Shown: positions 25,077 through 33,551 of the stretch, piece by piece | How the letters are laid out: the number at the start of each line of letters is the position of its first letter | Numbering within the stretch: position 1 is the first letter of the stretch | Source: CALBPI01 sp039821605 | GTDB taxonomy: Bacteria; Pseudomonadota; Gammaproteobacteria; Steroidobacterales; Woeseiaceae | Direction: 5' to 3' | NCBI GenBank assembly: GCA_039821605.1 | Contig: JBCBNV010000001.1 | Span: 310,001-374,000 of the forward strand | DNA: 64,000 nt | The notes under the pieces: model-generated | Database searches by the model: none | Seen by the model: the letters and a program-made list of their open reading frames with translations, nothing else | Told to the model about the DNA's origin: nothing | Made by a program: the position numbers and the translations under genes

Positions 25077-26969
25077 ATGAAGCGCATTCAGATTGGGGTA
25101 TTCGCCGCACTTGCCACACTGCTTGCGGCCTGCGAAACAACACAAGCCGTGCGTGACCCCGCGCCGCAAGCGGCAGCACCGTCACAACCCTTCTATGACC
25201 GTCACAAAATCGATGTCGCGAACCTTCGTGAGCTCTACGAAGGCATGATGATCGGCGACATGATGATCCACGCCGACGCCATGTTCAGCGCCGAGGCGAA
25301 GTGGAAGATGACACTCTACCAAATGGTCGGCGCGCAAAGCGGGCATTACCAGGCCCGCAGCGCCTACCAACTGGCCTACCTGGGCGTGCCGCTCGAGGAG
25401 ATTCGCGCACTGTGGTCGCCCGACTACATCGACAGCATTAGCGACCCGCGCGAGAAGGTCGCCTTTGAGTTCATTGATGCGATGTCCAAGCTGCCAGCCA
25501 GCGTGACGGCCGACACGCATGCGTCGCTACGCCAGCACTACACGGACCGGCAGATCGCGGAGCTCATGGAGATGGCGGCGTTCAATGCCTCGAACGCCGC
25601 AATGGACAGCGTGCTGCCCATCCCGACCGATGCCAACACCGTGGCTTGGGCCACGGAGAACCTCCGCGCGGTCGGCTGGCGTGTGGGGGCCAATGCGAGC
25701 AGCAGCGCCGCGGAGCAGCGCGCAGCCTTGTTCGCGGGTGACCTGATGACTCAGGCGCACCAAGAGATTCTCGCCAACTGGGTTCGCGACGACATTACGG
25801 CTCCCGCCGCGGACCTCGATAGCGACTGGCTCAATCGGGTGACGGGCTATGCCATATCGCAGGTGACCTTCGATAGCGACTCAGATGGCATCGAAGACCC
25901 GTTCGATGCGTTCCCGCTCGATCCGACGCGTTGGCTGCCGCGCGGCGCGCGTGAGGCGAATCGGCCCGCGGCAAGCACGCCCGCGTTTCCGGTCGACGTG
26001 TTCGACATCGACTACTACACAGCGCCCGTCATGCCAAAGACGCGCTACGCGTTCAGTGACCGTATTCGGTTCGATACCGAGTGGACGCGGCAGAACGCCA
26101 TGGGCACCTCGCGCATCGAGGGATATTTCGCGGCCGGTGATCGCGCGTTGCCCATGAAATTCCTCTGGCAGGTGTTTGTCGTCTACCAGCTTTCGTCGGG
26201 CTGCGTGCACTGCCAGGTGCATGGCACGCGTTGGCTCTATGAATTCCTCGAGGACGAGAGCGAGAGCGGGGCCGTGTCCGATGCCGCCATGGGTGACATC
26301 TACGATCTGTTTGACTTCGAGCGCTCCGAGCGTTTCTCGGAGCCGGAGCTGGCCGCATTGCGGTTCGGCCGTGACGCGGGGCCCTTGCCGAGCCGCATCA
26401 CGGCCGCCCATATCGAAGAACTACGCCGCCACTACGCGGACCGGGAAATTCAGGAGCTCATGATGATTGTTGCAGCGGGCAGCCGTCTGGCGGCCGGCCA
26501 GCAGGCCAACGTCACGGTGACGGACCGCACAAGTATGGGCTGGGCGCTGCGGGCGCTGCCGAAGATCGGATGGCGGCCCGGTGGGCACTTGGGACGCCCA
26601 CAGGAGCAGCGCCGGTTGTTCATGTCGGAGATCGAGATGGTCGCGATATCCAAGGCCATGGCTGGCGAGCCACTGGATTTCGCAAGCGAGTGGGTCGGGC
26701 TAAACGTCCCCTTGGCTGTCGACTCGGATGGTGACGGTGTCGAAGACGCATTCGATGGCTACCCGGATGACCCGGCGCAGTGGGAGGACACGGACCGCGA
26801 CGGCATTGGTGACGCGCGCGACGACGATATCGACGGCGATGGGCTCAGCAATGCACAGGAGCGCCGCATCGGCACGTTTCCCTATAAGGCCGACTCGGAC
26901 GCGGATGGCATTGACGATCAGGCGGAGCGACGCGCCGGCACGGACCCGTTGGACCCGCAGCAGTTCTGA
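25077..26969 (+). CDS. Lipoprotein with two AhpD-like modules and Ca-binding repeats
   Basis: 630 residues from the ATG at 25077 (lipobox LLAAC). Two similar helical modules resemble the carboxymuconolactone decarboxylase/AhpD fold: about residues 55-225 (MVGAQSGHYQARSAYQLAYL, LRQHYTDRQIAELMEMAAFN) and about 330-530 (SSGCVHCQVHGTRWLYEF, LRRHYADREIQELMMIVAAG). Only the second keeps the redox CxxC (CVHC). Aspartate-rich repeats (DSDSDGIEDPFDAFP, DSDGDGVEDAFDGYP, DRDGIGDARDDDIDGDGLS) match thrombospondin type 3 calcium sites. A peroxidase-like role at the cell surface is possible but unproven. Confidence 0.65.
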   Translation: MKRIQIGVFAALATLLAACETTQAVRDPAPQAAAPSQPFYDRHKIDVANLRELYEGMMIGDMMIHADAMFSAEAKWKMTLYQMVGAQSGHYQARSAYQLAYLGVPLEEIRALWSPDYIDSISDPREKVAFEFIDAMSKLPASVTADTHASLRQHYTDRQIAELMEMAAFNASNAAMDSVLPIPTDANTVAWATENLRAVGWRVGANASSSAAEQRAALFAGDLMTQAHQEILANWVRDDITAPAADLDSDWLNRVTGYAISQVTFDSDSDGIEDPFDAFPLDPTRWLPRGAREANRPAASTPAFPVDVFDIDYYTAPVMPKTRYAFSDRIRFDTEWTRQNAMGTSRIEGYFAAGDRALPMKFLWQVFVVYQLSSGCVHCQVHGTRWLYEFLEDESESGAVSDAAMGDIYDLFDFERSERFSEPELAALRFGRDAGPLPSRITAAHIEELRRHYADREIQELMMIVAAGSRLAAGQQANVTVTDRTSMGWALRALPKIGWRPGGHLGRPQEQRRLFMSEIEMVAISKAMAGEPLDFASEWVGLNVPLAVDSDGDGVEDAFDGYPDDPAQWEDTDRDGIGDARDDDIDGDGLSNAQERRIGTFPYKADSDADGIDDQAERRAGTDPLDPQQF

Positions 26970-27044
26970 GGCCGTGCGTTGGCACGCTCGCACCGCTTGA
27001 TGGTTCAATGATGCGAAATCTGTCGTCGATTGAGGGCTAAGAGT

Positions 27045-27923
27045 TTGGATAAGTGGAACGAGTTTCGTACGGCCTTTCATGTGGCCAAGTACGGGACGGT
27101 GAGTGCGGCTGCAGAGCGTCTCGGCGTCCACCGGGCCACGATCGTCCGCCACATCGACAGTCTCGAGAAAGAGCTGGGCGGTAAGATCTTTTTTCGCAAC
27201 GCGAAGGGCTATTCGCTCACGGAAATCGGAGAGGACCTGCTGCGCGTTGCGGAGGCGACCGAGGATCAGTTCAAGCAGTTCATTAGTCGCGCGACATCGA
27301 AAAATCCGGGCATCAGTGGCGAGCTTATCGTCTCGACCGTTGATGTTGCGGCGCAATGGCTTGCTCCGGGCTTTCATCACTTCGTCGCCAACAACCCAGA
27401 CTCCAGCCTCTGCTGCTCGGTGAGCGCCGACACGGTTCGGCTCGAGTACGGGGAGGCGCATATCGCAATTCGCGCGGGCAAGAAGCCCAGCGATGCGGAT
27501 TATGTGGTGATTCCCGTGAAGCCCGTCGAAAGCGCGTTGTATGCCAGCAAGGCGTATTTGCGAGCCCGCGGTACACCGGGAACAGAAGCCGACCTCGCAG
27601 AACATGACTTTGTGGGTCTGACACAGGGACGTTCGGCGGGGCCCTACTCCTGGCTGAACCGGCGAACGAAAAATCCCAACTACCGTTTTGAGAGCGATAG
27701 CTTTCACTGCCGACTGCAGGCGCTTCAGGCGGGGCTTGGCCTCTGCTTTATGCCGGTCGCATTTGGGGAGCAGGTCGACGGGGTCGTCGAAGTGTTGCCA
27801 CAGAACCGGGCCTGGCGCTCGAGGTTGTGGCTGGTCACGCACGGTGCGACCCACCGGACAGCCAAAGTGCAGTCGTTCATTCAGAGCATGCGCGTCTCGG
27901 GTTATCTCGCGACGCGGAAGTAG
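27045..27923 (+). CDS. LysR-family transcriptional regulator
   Basis: About 292 residues from the TTG at 27045, which has GAGGG 8 nt upstream; a TTG at 27030 is possible. The N-terminal winged HTH is FRTAFHVAKYGTVSAAAERL followed by RATIVRHIDSLEKELGGKIF, typical of LysR. The C-terminal part is a periplasmic-binding-type effector domain. It is 29 bp upstream of a PhlG-like hydrolase gene on the same strand, which it may regulate; the inducer might be a phenolic compound. Confidence 0.85.
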   Translation: MDKWNEFRTAFHVAKYGTVSAAAERLGVHRATIVRHIDSLEKELGGKIFFRNAKGYSLTEIGEDLLRVAEATEDQFKQFISRATSKNPGISGELIVSTVDVAAQWLAPGFHHFVANNPDSSLCCSVSADTVRLEYGEAHIAIRAGKKPSDADYVVIPVKPVESALYASKAYLRARGTPGTEADLAEHDFVGLTQGRSAGPYSWLNRRTKNPNYRFESDSFHCRLQALQAGLGLCFMPVAFGEQVDGVVEVLPQNRAWRSRLWLVTHGATHRTAKVQSFIQSMRVSGYLATRK

Positions 27924-27952
27924 ATCACACCCTATGACGCGGAGGAGGGCGC

Positions 27953-28801
27953 ATGACCAAGCTGATCATGCCAGCAGAGAGAGACTTCGGGTGGCAACTC
28001 AAACCGATTGAGAGCGCGTATTTCCAGATCCACCAACGCGCCAATGGTCAGTTCTGCGTCGTGCTGAATCACCCGCTGATTCGCGGCGTGACAACAGAGA
28101 TGCTGCAGTGGTGGTTTCTGAACTTTACTCGGTTGCGTGTGAGGCTGCGCGACGTCGAGGGCTATCAGGGCCAGTCGGTGCCCGGGTATCTGTTGTGGCA
28201 CCCGTCCGACCATTTGGGGGCTTCGCTTTCAGGCAGTCTGGGGCCCGATGGTACTGCGAAAGCCGGCGCGACCATCGAGATCCAGGAGGCGATGCAGTAC
28301 CTGAAGTACGGCTGGAAGTACCCCGTCAACAACAAGCTGAAGGTGTTTTACTGCGGCCCCGACGGATGGGCTATGGGCAAGCAGTTGCCGGCGCTAGGCC
28401 CCGTGATGATGCTGCGAATTCACTTCAAGGATGTTGCCGACGGCGATGAACACTTCGGCGCGCACTACCACTACGAAATCGTCATTGGCGTTTCCGCGGA
28501 CAACACCATCGGCCGGTCCATCAACAAGAGAATCACGAGCCACTTCTCGCCCGAGTTCTTCGAGGCCTGGCAAACGCACAACGTCATTGAGGTCGGGACG
28601 TTCGAGAACTTCCTGCCGGCGCTTTTCGAACAACGCGACAAGGGTGTACTGCTCGACTATGAGAAGTCGATGAACAACGCGCAAACCCCGGCCGCGCAGC
28701 GCGGGCACGACAGGGAGCTATTCCTGGACCGGTTGCGTGGCTACACAGAGAGCAAGGATCCGCATCGGTTTCAGGCCTACGAGGCGCCTTCGTTTCTCTG
28801 A
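27953..28801 (+). CDS. PhlG/DAPG-hydrolase-like protein
   Basis: 282 residues. The N-terminal pattern VLNHPLIRGVTTEMLQWWF, the central HFGAHYHYEIVIG and the later TQ-like stretch QTHNVIEVGTFENFLP match the DAPG hydrolase family. In that family the catalytic zinc is held by His and Glu residues; here H-Y-H-Y-E and H-N-V-I-E provide suitable ligands. PhlG cleaves a C-C bond in 2,4-diacetylphloroglucinol. Homologues also act on other aromatics or are uncharacterised, so the substrate is open. Confidence 0.6.
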   Translation: MTKLIMPAERDFGWQLKPIESAYFQIHQRANGQFCVVLNHPLIRGVTTEMLQWWFLNFTRLRVRLRDVEGYQGQSVPGYLLWHPSDHLGASLSGSLGPDGTAKAGATIEIQEAMQYLKYGWKYPVNNKLKVFYCGPDGWAMGKQLPALGPVMMLRIHFKDVADGDEHFGAHYHYEIVIGVSADNTIGRSINKRITSHFSPEFFEAWQTHNVIEVGTFENFLPALFEQRDKGVLLDYEKSMNNAQTPAAQRGHDRELFLDRLRGYTESKDPHRFQAYEAPSFL

Positions 28802-28846
28802 CTCTTTCGCGGGGGTGCAGGTTCCCACTGCGCAAGCCCGTCACGC

Positions 28847-29641
28847 TTACCCCTCGTGATTCAGACCCCGAAAAAGCGCGAGAGGGAGCGCCGACCAAAT
28901 CGCGAGGGCGGCAAAATAGAGCGACTCGGCGATCACGTCGAATAGGTTGGCTGCGAGCATGCCGCCGACCATCAAGACATGAGCCAGTACTGCCCAGAGC
29001 AGACTGACCAGGATTGGTCGCCATAGCGCCGGATTGGTCTGAGCGACTCGCCGATAGAACAACACAGGAAGCGGCAGGAACAACAGGAGCGAGGTCAAGA
29101 GGCCGGGGTTGTACGAGAGCGTGATGACGCTCGCAACAATATGCGTGATTCCGTTCACAAGCGCGATCGCAGCCATCGCCATCGGGGGGAACCAATGCGT
29201 CCGCGCCCGAACGATCGCAATGATGCCAACAAGCCAGACTAAGGTCGTATTGATGACGAAGATCCCCAGCGGCGTCAGTGGTGCCACGCTCAAGTCGTCC
29301 GTGCCGATAGTGCCTCGAACCAACGCATTGATGTAGGTGTAGAACGCGTACTCGTTGCCCAACAGATCGATCCAGTGTTCTTCGAACTGGTGTGCGATGT
29401 AGGCGATCAATAAAAGTACGGATGCGAGCAGCGGATCCGAGAGGCTGGGCCTTGTTGATACCGCCGCTGAATACCCCAAGAGCAGGAAAGGCGCGGCGAA
29501 GGTGCCCACCTTCATCCAGTGCGCCGTCAAAAAATCATGTTGGCCAAGAGGCAGCCAGAGCGCCAGAAACAACGCTGCTGCAACGAGAGCGGACATCGGG
29601 TTGCCCCTGGCGCCCACATTCTGTCTAGAGGGTTCTTTCAT
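28847..29641 (-). CDS. HXXEE-domain membrane protein
   Basis: 264 residues from the ATG at 29641; the ATG at 29596 with AGGGG upstream is an equally good start. About six hydrophobic helices. The family motif is AYIAHQFEEHWID (H..EE) and the second is ALVNGITHIVASV (NG..H), conserved in HXXEE proteins. The family is uncharacterised; the His/Glu pattern in membrane helices suggests metal-dependent chemistry. Confidence 0.75.
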   Translation of the reverse strand: MKEPSRQNVGARGNPMSALVAAALFLALWLPLGQHDFLTAHWMKVGTFAAPFLLLGYSAAVSTRPSLSDPLLASVLLLIAYIAHQFEEHWIDLLGNEYAFYTYINALVRGTIGTDDLSVAPLTPLGIFVINTTLVWLVGIIAIVRARTHWFPPMAMAAIALVNGITHIVASVITLSYNPGLLTSLLLFLPLPVLFYRRVAQTNPALWRPILVSLLWAVLAHVLMVGGMLAANLFDVIAESLYFAALAIWSALPLALFRGLNHEG

Positions 29642-29724
29642 TGCCAATCCAGAGTCATTGGATATCGCTCTTGGGGCGCGGGTGTTCGAGGACTCTTTGT
29701 CAGGGTGCTGGGAGTGCCGGGAGT

Positions 29725-30138
29725 CTACTCTGTCGCGTCAATCGCCTTCTTCGTATCGTAGAGCTCGAAGACATCCACGATCTTTGAGTCCCGCATGGTA
29801 AAGATGTCGACCTTGAGTGTTTCAATATCTTTGCCGGTCCGGACATGCCGCCAGTGGCATTGGCCGATGGCCACGACACGATCACCCTGTGCGATGAACT
29901 CATCCATTTTGAAATAGACCATCTCCCATTCGCTGGCGAGTTCTTCGAAGTAGCGCAGCACATCGTTCTTGCTATCGCAGCTCCGAGTGAACTCCATCCC
30001 CGGATGCCCGTCTGCCAAAGAGCGAAAGCGAACATCCTCGCTCATTAGGTCCATCCAATTCTTGAAGGCCTGCTCTCTATTCTCGTTCCAGTATTCGTAA
30101 GCCTGTTGCAGGATCGCGACGTTTTCTTGTTCGGACAC
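29725..30138 (-). CDS. SnoaL/NTF2-like fold protein
   Basis: 137 residues from the GTG at 30138, supported by AAAGG about 9 nt upstream. NTF2-like features are ENVAILQQAYEYWNENREQA, WMDLMSEDVRFRSLADGH and GDRVVAIGQCHWRHVRTGK. Members of this fold include ketosteroid isomerase-like enzymes and small binding proteins. The gene starts about 20 bp after the conserved part of a truncated PIN-domain gene ends, so it lies at a recombination junction. Confidence 0.7.
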   Translation of the reverse strand: MSEQENVAILQQAYEYWNENREQAFKNWMDLMSEDVRFRSLADGHPGMEFTRSCDSKNDVLRYFEELASEWEMVYFKMDEFIAQGDRVVAIGQCHWRHVRTGKDIETLKVDIFTMRDSKIVDVFELYDTKKAIDATE

Positions 30139-30160
30139 GTGGATCGCCTTTGTAAGACTG

Positions 30161-30274
30161 GTAGCGATAGAGATTGAGTAATACGTTTGTATCGAAAACG
30201 AACACAGCATTCTTCCACAAAGTATCGAACTCCTCGTCCGTTGGCTTGTAGTACCCGCGAAATTTACTCTTCAT
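30161..30274 (-). pseudogene. Truncated PIN-like (DUF4935-type) cassette gene
   Basis: From the ATG at 30274 the first 38 residues (MKSKFRGYYKPTDEEFDTLW then VFVFDTNVLLNLYRY) match the start of PIN-like nuclease proteins, including the metal-binding Asp of FDTN. After LYRY the family resemblance ends and the frame runs into the upstream region of the NTF2-like gene. The remaining 300 or so residues expected for the family are missing. The start lies 18 bp from an attC site, so this is the remnant of an integron cassette. Confidence 0.6.
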
Positions 30275-30291
30275 ATCTAGCTCAGTATCGT

Positions 30292-30393
30292 ATGTAACGC
30301 TGGGGCTCAGACGCACGGACGCAGCCGGCGTGGCTCTTGCTCCCGCAAGAGACATGACGGATGCCCCGAGTCGGCTGCAGTGACTGGTTATGT
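30292..30393 (-). repeat. attC recombination site (integron)
   Basis: A dyad with ends GTTATGT (30387-30393) and ATGTAAC (30292-30298). The arms CTCAGACGCACGG and GGCTGCAGTGACTGG share the extra-base asymmetry of the other attC sites. On the minus strand it ends the ATPase cassette (R'' ACATAAC) and begins the truncated PIN cassette. Confidence 0.8.
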
Positions 30394-31923
30394 GTAGCCA
30401 TGCCTCTGGAGATAGTTGCTGATCCCGTATTGCACGACAACTTGCTGATCTGGGTCCAACCTAGTCGGATTCGGTGAGTTGACTGGCTGACGACACTTAA
30501 ACGTAAACCAACCGCGGGAATCGACGTTTCCAATTATCGACCGATCGAATAAATAACGTAGAGTCTTTTCCGGGTCGAGACCACTGCAGTGCCGCTCTAT
30601 GGATTCTATTGCACGATCGAAAGATGAGTAGCGCTCGCGACTCATTTGGCCGACTGCATTGAAGATCATCTCGACTTGAGAGGCGGAATAGAATGAAGAC
30701 ATCTCGTTCTTTATTTCTTTTGATAGTTCTTCTACGTATTGGTTTGTGAGTGACTGAATCTGACTGCGATCCAACGGGAGACTAAATGCGCCATTCTCCA
30801 GCGGCTTAAAGAAGAGGAGCAGATCTCGCGGTCTGAAAAGAGTGTTATTCAGGACAAACTTGAATGTAGATTTGTCGTTCTCTCGGTAGTCCACGAGGCT
30901 AACCCACGGATCATCATCATTACAATCGAGCATCGCTTTTCTAAACGCGTAGCTGATTCTCCGGTTAATGAAGCGCTTGATATATAGATCATTCTCCTCA
31001 GCCCCCAGATATGCATCTTGAAACCAAGAGACCTTGACTCCGTATGATGCGAACACTTTTGCAGAATCAGCATACATGCCTGTGAGGTGCGACTCGATAT
31101 CATCTCGGAGAAAGATGATGGCTTTGGCACTTAGGCCTCTTTTTCCAAATACCTCGTTATTGATCCGGCGGCACGAACGAATAAGGCTGATAAGTGACTC
31201 ACGAGAGGTTTCACTTTCGGCGTCAAACCCGACGTCAAGATCATCAAAAAACAGCACGTAGTTGTTTCTGTTATCTCTCTCGTCGGCACCACTAAGTATA
31301 TCTACGATAGTGTCTTCCAAGTGTGGAATTAGCTTGTAGAACGGCGCGCGTCCGGAGCGGATTTGCAAATCGCGCCCAAACTTCCCCCTTGCGAATCTGC
31401 GGAACTGCTCAATGTTCACCTCCCAGCCTTGCTTCGACACCAATTCGTTTAGTTGGTACTCATTGATTTCTATGTAGCCAGAGTTTTTCCTTAGGAACTC
31501 CATTAGGAGGTTGTAGTGTTTTTGACCTTGCAAGAGCTGATTCTGCGTGATCAATTTCAGTATGTTAGTCAACACCAGCCACGTGAATAACGTCTCGGGC
31601 GCCATATGTGAGTCAGTATTCTTTCCAAGCTGCACCAGGCGCTCCAAATGGCAGTCGGAACCCCTTACGAATCCTGCAAATAGATTCGGTTGCACTTGTG
31701 ACTCGCCGACTACGAACTCCCCAAAGGCGCTCTTTCCGCTTCCCTTGCGCGCGATGACGATGAACTTCTCACTCGACAGATGTCGACCCAAGTCATGAAA
31801 GTCCTCGTAGATCTCGCCAAGCGGCATCTGAGAATTAGGATTTGCCTCGGCTTCAGCCTCTGGCGCCCCCAAAAAAACAGCCTGTCGGTTAACGCTTCTG
31901 GGAAACAACTCTCTAAAAACCAC
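30388..31923 (-). CDS. P-loop ATPase resembling the Sll1717 family, in an integron cassette
   Basis: 511 residues from a GTG at 31923 with a strong AGGAG 7 nt upstream. Walker A is IARKGSGKSAFGEFV (about residues 58-70) and Walker B with an extra Asp is NYVLFFDDLD (about 221-230). The middle and C-terminal regions are helical. The layout resembles P-loop ATPases of the Sll1717 family, whose members are often found near defence genes. The cassette runs from TTATGT (start) to its own R'' ACATAAC, a perfect match of boundary halves. GC content is below that of neighbouring genes. Its role in phage defence is inferred from neighbours. Confidence 0.65.
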   Translation of the reverse strand: MVFRELFPRSVNRQAVFLGAPEAEAEANPNSQMPLGEIYEDFHDLGRHLSSEKFIVIARKGSGKSAFGEFVVGESQVQPNLFAGFVRGSDCHLERLVQLGKNTDSHMAPETLFTWLVLTNILKLITQNQLLQGQKHYNLLMEFLRKNSGYIEINEYQLNELVSKQGWEVNIEQFRRFARGKFGRDLQIRSGRAPFYKLIPHLEDTIVDILSGADERDNRNNYVLFFDDLDVGFDAESETSRESLISLIRSCRRINNEVFGKRGLSAKAIIFLRDDIESHLTGMYADSAKVFASYGVKVSWFQDAYLGAEENDLYIKRFINRRISYAFRKAMLDCNDDDPWVSLVDYRENDKSTFKFVLNNTLFRPRDLLLFFKPLENGAFSLPLDRSQIQSLTNQYVEELSKEIKNEMSSFYSASQVEMIFNAVGQMSRERYSSFDRAIESIERHCSGLDPEKTLRYLFDRSIIGNVDSRGWFTFKCRQPVNSPNPTRLDPDQQVVVQYGISNYLQRHGYT

Positions 31924-31940
31924 AACGTCTCCTAGTGGCT

Positions 31941-32043
31941 ACACATAACGCCGATGCTCAGCTGCGCTTGAGGCTGGTGACCACTCGGCGTCAGTCGCAG
32001 CGGTGGCAGGGTCAAGAAGCATTGCTGCAACGTCTTGCTAGGA
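31941..32043 (-). repeat. attC recombination site (integron)
   Basis: Ends ACATAAC (31941-31947) and the degenerate GCTAGGA (32037-32043). The arms CTCAGCTGCGCTTGAGG and ATTGCTGCAACGTCTTG match the other copies. It separates the Abi_C cassette from the ATPase cassette. The R'' end of the Abi_C cassette differs at two positions from the ideal complement of its start. Confidence 0.75.
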
Positions 32044-32044
32044 C

Positions 32045-32794
32045 TCACGGCGCTTCCTGAAACAGATGAAGTTCGAGCATGGCAATCCCTAGAGTTCCCG
32101 CAGAGTTGATACAAAGCTCAGCCAGTCTCGGGTCATCGATTGCGAGGCCTCCAATTGTCCCGTGTCGATCACCGGCTGAATTACTTAGCCCTGCTAGTGC
32201 GGATACGACAGAAATAAGACCGGACAAGAGCTGACTCTCTTTTTGTGATTCGGCATTGGTCAGTAGAACAAGACTTCGGGCTTGTTTGAAGAGTCGCCCG
32301 AAGTTACTCGCGTCGGGCGTTTCGCCGCGCTCATCGACAATTGTTTTGAGAAGAGTCTCAAGCATCGTTCTCGCAGCGGTGATCGCGGAAGCCGGATCGA
32401 CCGAGAGTCGGCTTTGACAAGTTGCCCAGTCTTCTCGAAAAGCTGAATCGGAGAGACTTGAGAACCGAAGTCCGATAGGCGTAGGAGAGACGCTGTTGTG
32501 CAAGAGTTGGCTCAGACGATTTCTTTCGTTTTTGGTGGGGTAGTCGTACCTCGACTGTATTTCACTCACCGTAAGCTTGTGGAGCGCACAGTATTGGAGC
32601 TTCGGCGACAGTGTATACAGTGACTCCACAAACAGGTCTGAGCGCTTCGGCTTGAACCCATAGTGCTCATAGGCGCGTACTGCGAGAGAATAGCGGCGGA
32701 AGTAGTCTGTTATCTCCTTTCCGGAGAAGCCAATCTTGATACCAGCAAACCGCTCAGCGAATTGATCTGCGATGTTGCGTCGAACTGGTTGCAT
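32045..32794 (-). CDS. Abortive-infection family protein (Abi_C domain), integron cassette
   Basis: 249 residues from the ATG at 32794, only 8 bp inside the cassette boundary. The C-terminal half fits the Abi_C domain: DPASAITAARTMLETLLKTI, LLSGLISVVSALAGLSNSAG followed by DRHG, and INSAGTLGIAMLELH. Abi_C proteins occur in abortive-infection systems in which infected cells stop growing or die. The N-terminal half is helical and of unknown role. No second gene is in the cassette, so it may act alone. The stop abuts the attC site. Confidence 0.75.
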   Translation of the reverse strand: MQPVRRNIADQFAERFAGIKIGFSGKEITDYFRRYSLAVRAYEHYGFKPKRSDLFVESLYTLSPKLQYCALHKLTVSEIQSRYDYPTKNERNRLSQLLHNSVSPTPIGLRFSSLSDSAFREDWATCQSRLSVDPASAITAARTMLETLLKTIVDERGETPDASNFGRLFKQARSLVLLTNAESQKESQLLSGLISVVSALAGLSNSAGDRHGTIGGLAIDDPRLAELCINSAGTLGIAMLELHLFQEAP

Positions 32795-32801
32795 GAGTGA
32801 G

Positions 32802-32900
32802 GCCTAACGTCTACGTTCAGCTGCGATTGAGGCTGACGGAGTTCTGGCGATAGCCAGGGCTCCGGCGGGGTCAATTGTCAGCTGCAATGTCTTGTTAGGC
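32802..32900 (-). repeat. attC recombination site (integron)
   Basis: The best attC site of the window: ends GCCTAAC (32802-32808) and GTTAGGC (32894-32900) are perfect complements and fit the RYYYAAC/GTTRRRY consensus. Inner arms TTCAGCTGCGATTGAGG and CAGCTGCAATG can pair with an unmatched base. The total length is 99 bp. Confidence 0.92.
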
Positions 32901-32907
32901 GGCATAA

Positions 32908-33459
32908 TCACCAGCCACCTAGCCGTTTGTGCGGCGGTGCAGGTGGTGGCCCGGCGCCGTTTAGCAAAGACGGTGTCGCTTGCAAAAACTCCAAGGCCCA
33001 AGGTTGGATTCCATAAGGTCGCCCTTCCAGAACGCTAAATACACTTGCGGCCGAATACAGAATTCCCTTTCGGACCAGCGCGCCAGCGACTCCATCCTCA
33101 ACAGCAAAGTTTTGGGTCGCTACGCCGTGGACAACATAAGGCAACAGATATGCTTTCTCCTCCGCAGTGAGCTTCCTAAGAAAGTCCTCCCGCGCAAGCC
33201 GAGACTTTTTCTGATTTCGCGTCCGAGACAACCAGCTCCAAAAAGCATCCAATCCAAATGCGAACAGGTAAGACCAGGCGACAAGAACCGTCGCTCCCAA
33301 CCAGCCTCGGTACTCGACTCGGAACTCACTGACTCCGAGTCGGGCCGCCATCTCATTAGGCATAAAGACGATGAGAGAGCTGCATATGCCCAGTGCCAGC
33401 ATAGGAAGGGGCGTCATCTTTCGCAGGGCTGACACTAATGAGCTAATACTGTCAATCAT
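32908..33459 (-). CDS. SieB-like superinfection-exclusion protein, integron cassette
   Basis: 183 residues. Two membrane helices (PMLALGICSSLIVFMP, GWLGATVLVAWSYLFAFGLD) frame the motif ARLGVSEFRVEYRGWLG. The cytoplasmic part has LTAEEKAYLLPYV, EDGVAGALVRKGILYSAASV and the C-terminal YGIQPWALEFL. This order matches SieB-family proteins, named after the phage P22 exclusion protein. The cassette runs from TTAGGC to its own R'' GCCTAAC, a perfect pair. Such proteins could block infection by superinfecting phages, but activity here is untested. Confidence 0.8.
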   Translation of the reverse strand: MIDSISSLVSALRKMTPLPMLALGICSSLIVFMPNEMAARLGVSEFRVEYRGWLGATVLVAWSYLFAFGLDAFWSWLSRTRNQKKSRLAREDFLRKLTAEEKAYLLPYVVHGVATQNFAVEDGVAGALVRKGILYSAASVFSVLEGRPYGIQPWALEFLQATPSLLNGAGPPPAPPHKRLGGW

Positions 33460-33473
33460 GCGTCACCCGCGCC

Positions 33474-33551
33474 GCCTAACAGTTGGTTCTACTGCGCGAC
33501 GACATGCATCGTGGTCCGCAATGACTGAGCAGCAATTCGCCTTGCAATAAT
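33474..33551 (-). repeat. Degenerate attC-like site at the cluster edge
   Basis: Starts with a perfect GCCTAAC (33474-33480), the boundary of the SieB cassette. The remainder is degenerate: CTACTGCGCG and AGCAGCAATTCGCCTTGCAA are only weakly like the arms of the other sites, and the far end GCAATAA deviates from the consensus. Confidence 0.5.

Noticed and set aside
26978..27000. Sigma-54-like TTGGCACG near 26.98 kb
   Set aside because: The GG-to-GC spacing does not fit 10 bp and no TTGC element follows.
26700..27854. Minus-strand frame of 384 codons opposite the AhpD-like lipoprotein end and LysR gene
   Set aside because: It spans two well-supported plus-strand genes and has no recognisable domain.
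32804..33001. Frame reading through the attC site at 32802-32900
   Set aside because: Another attC-derived peptide (NKTLQLTIDPAGALA), explained by recombination-site sequence and not a gene.
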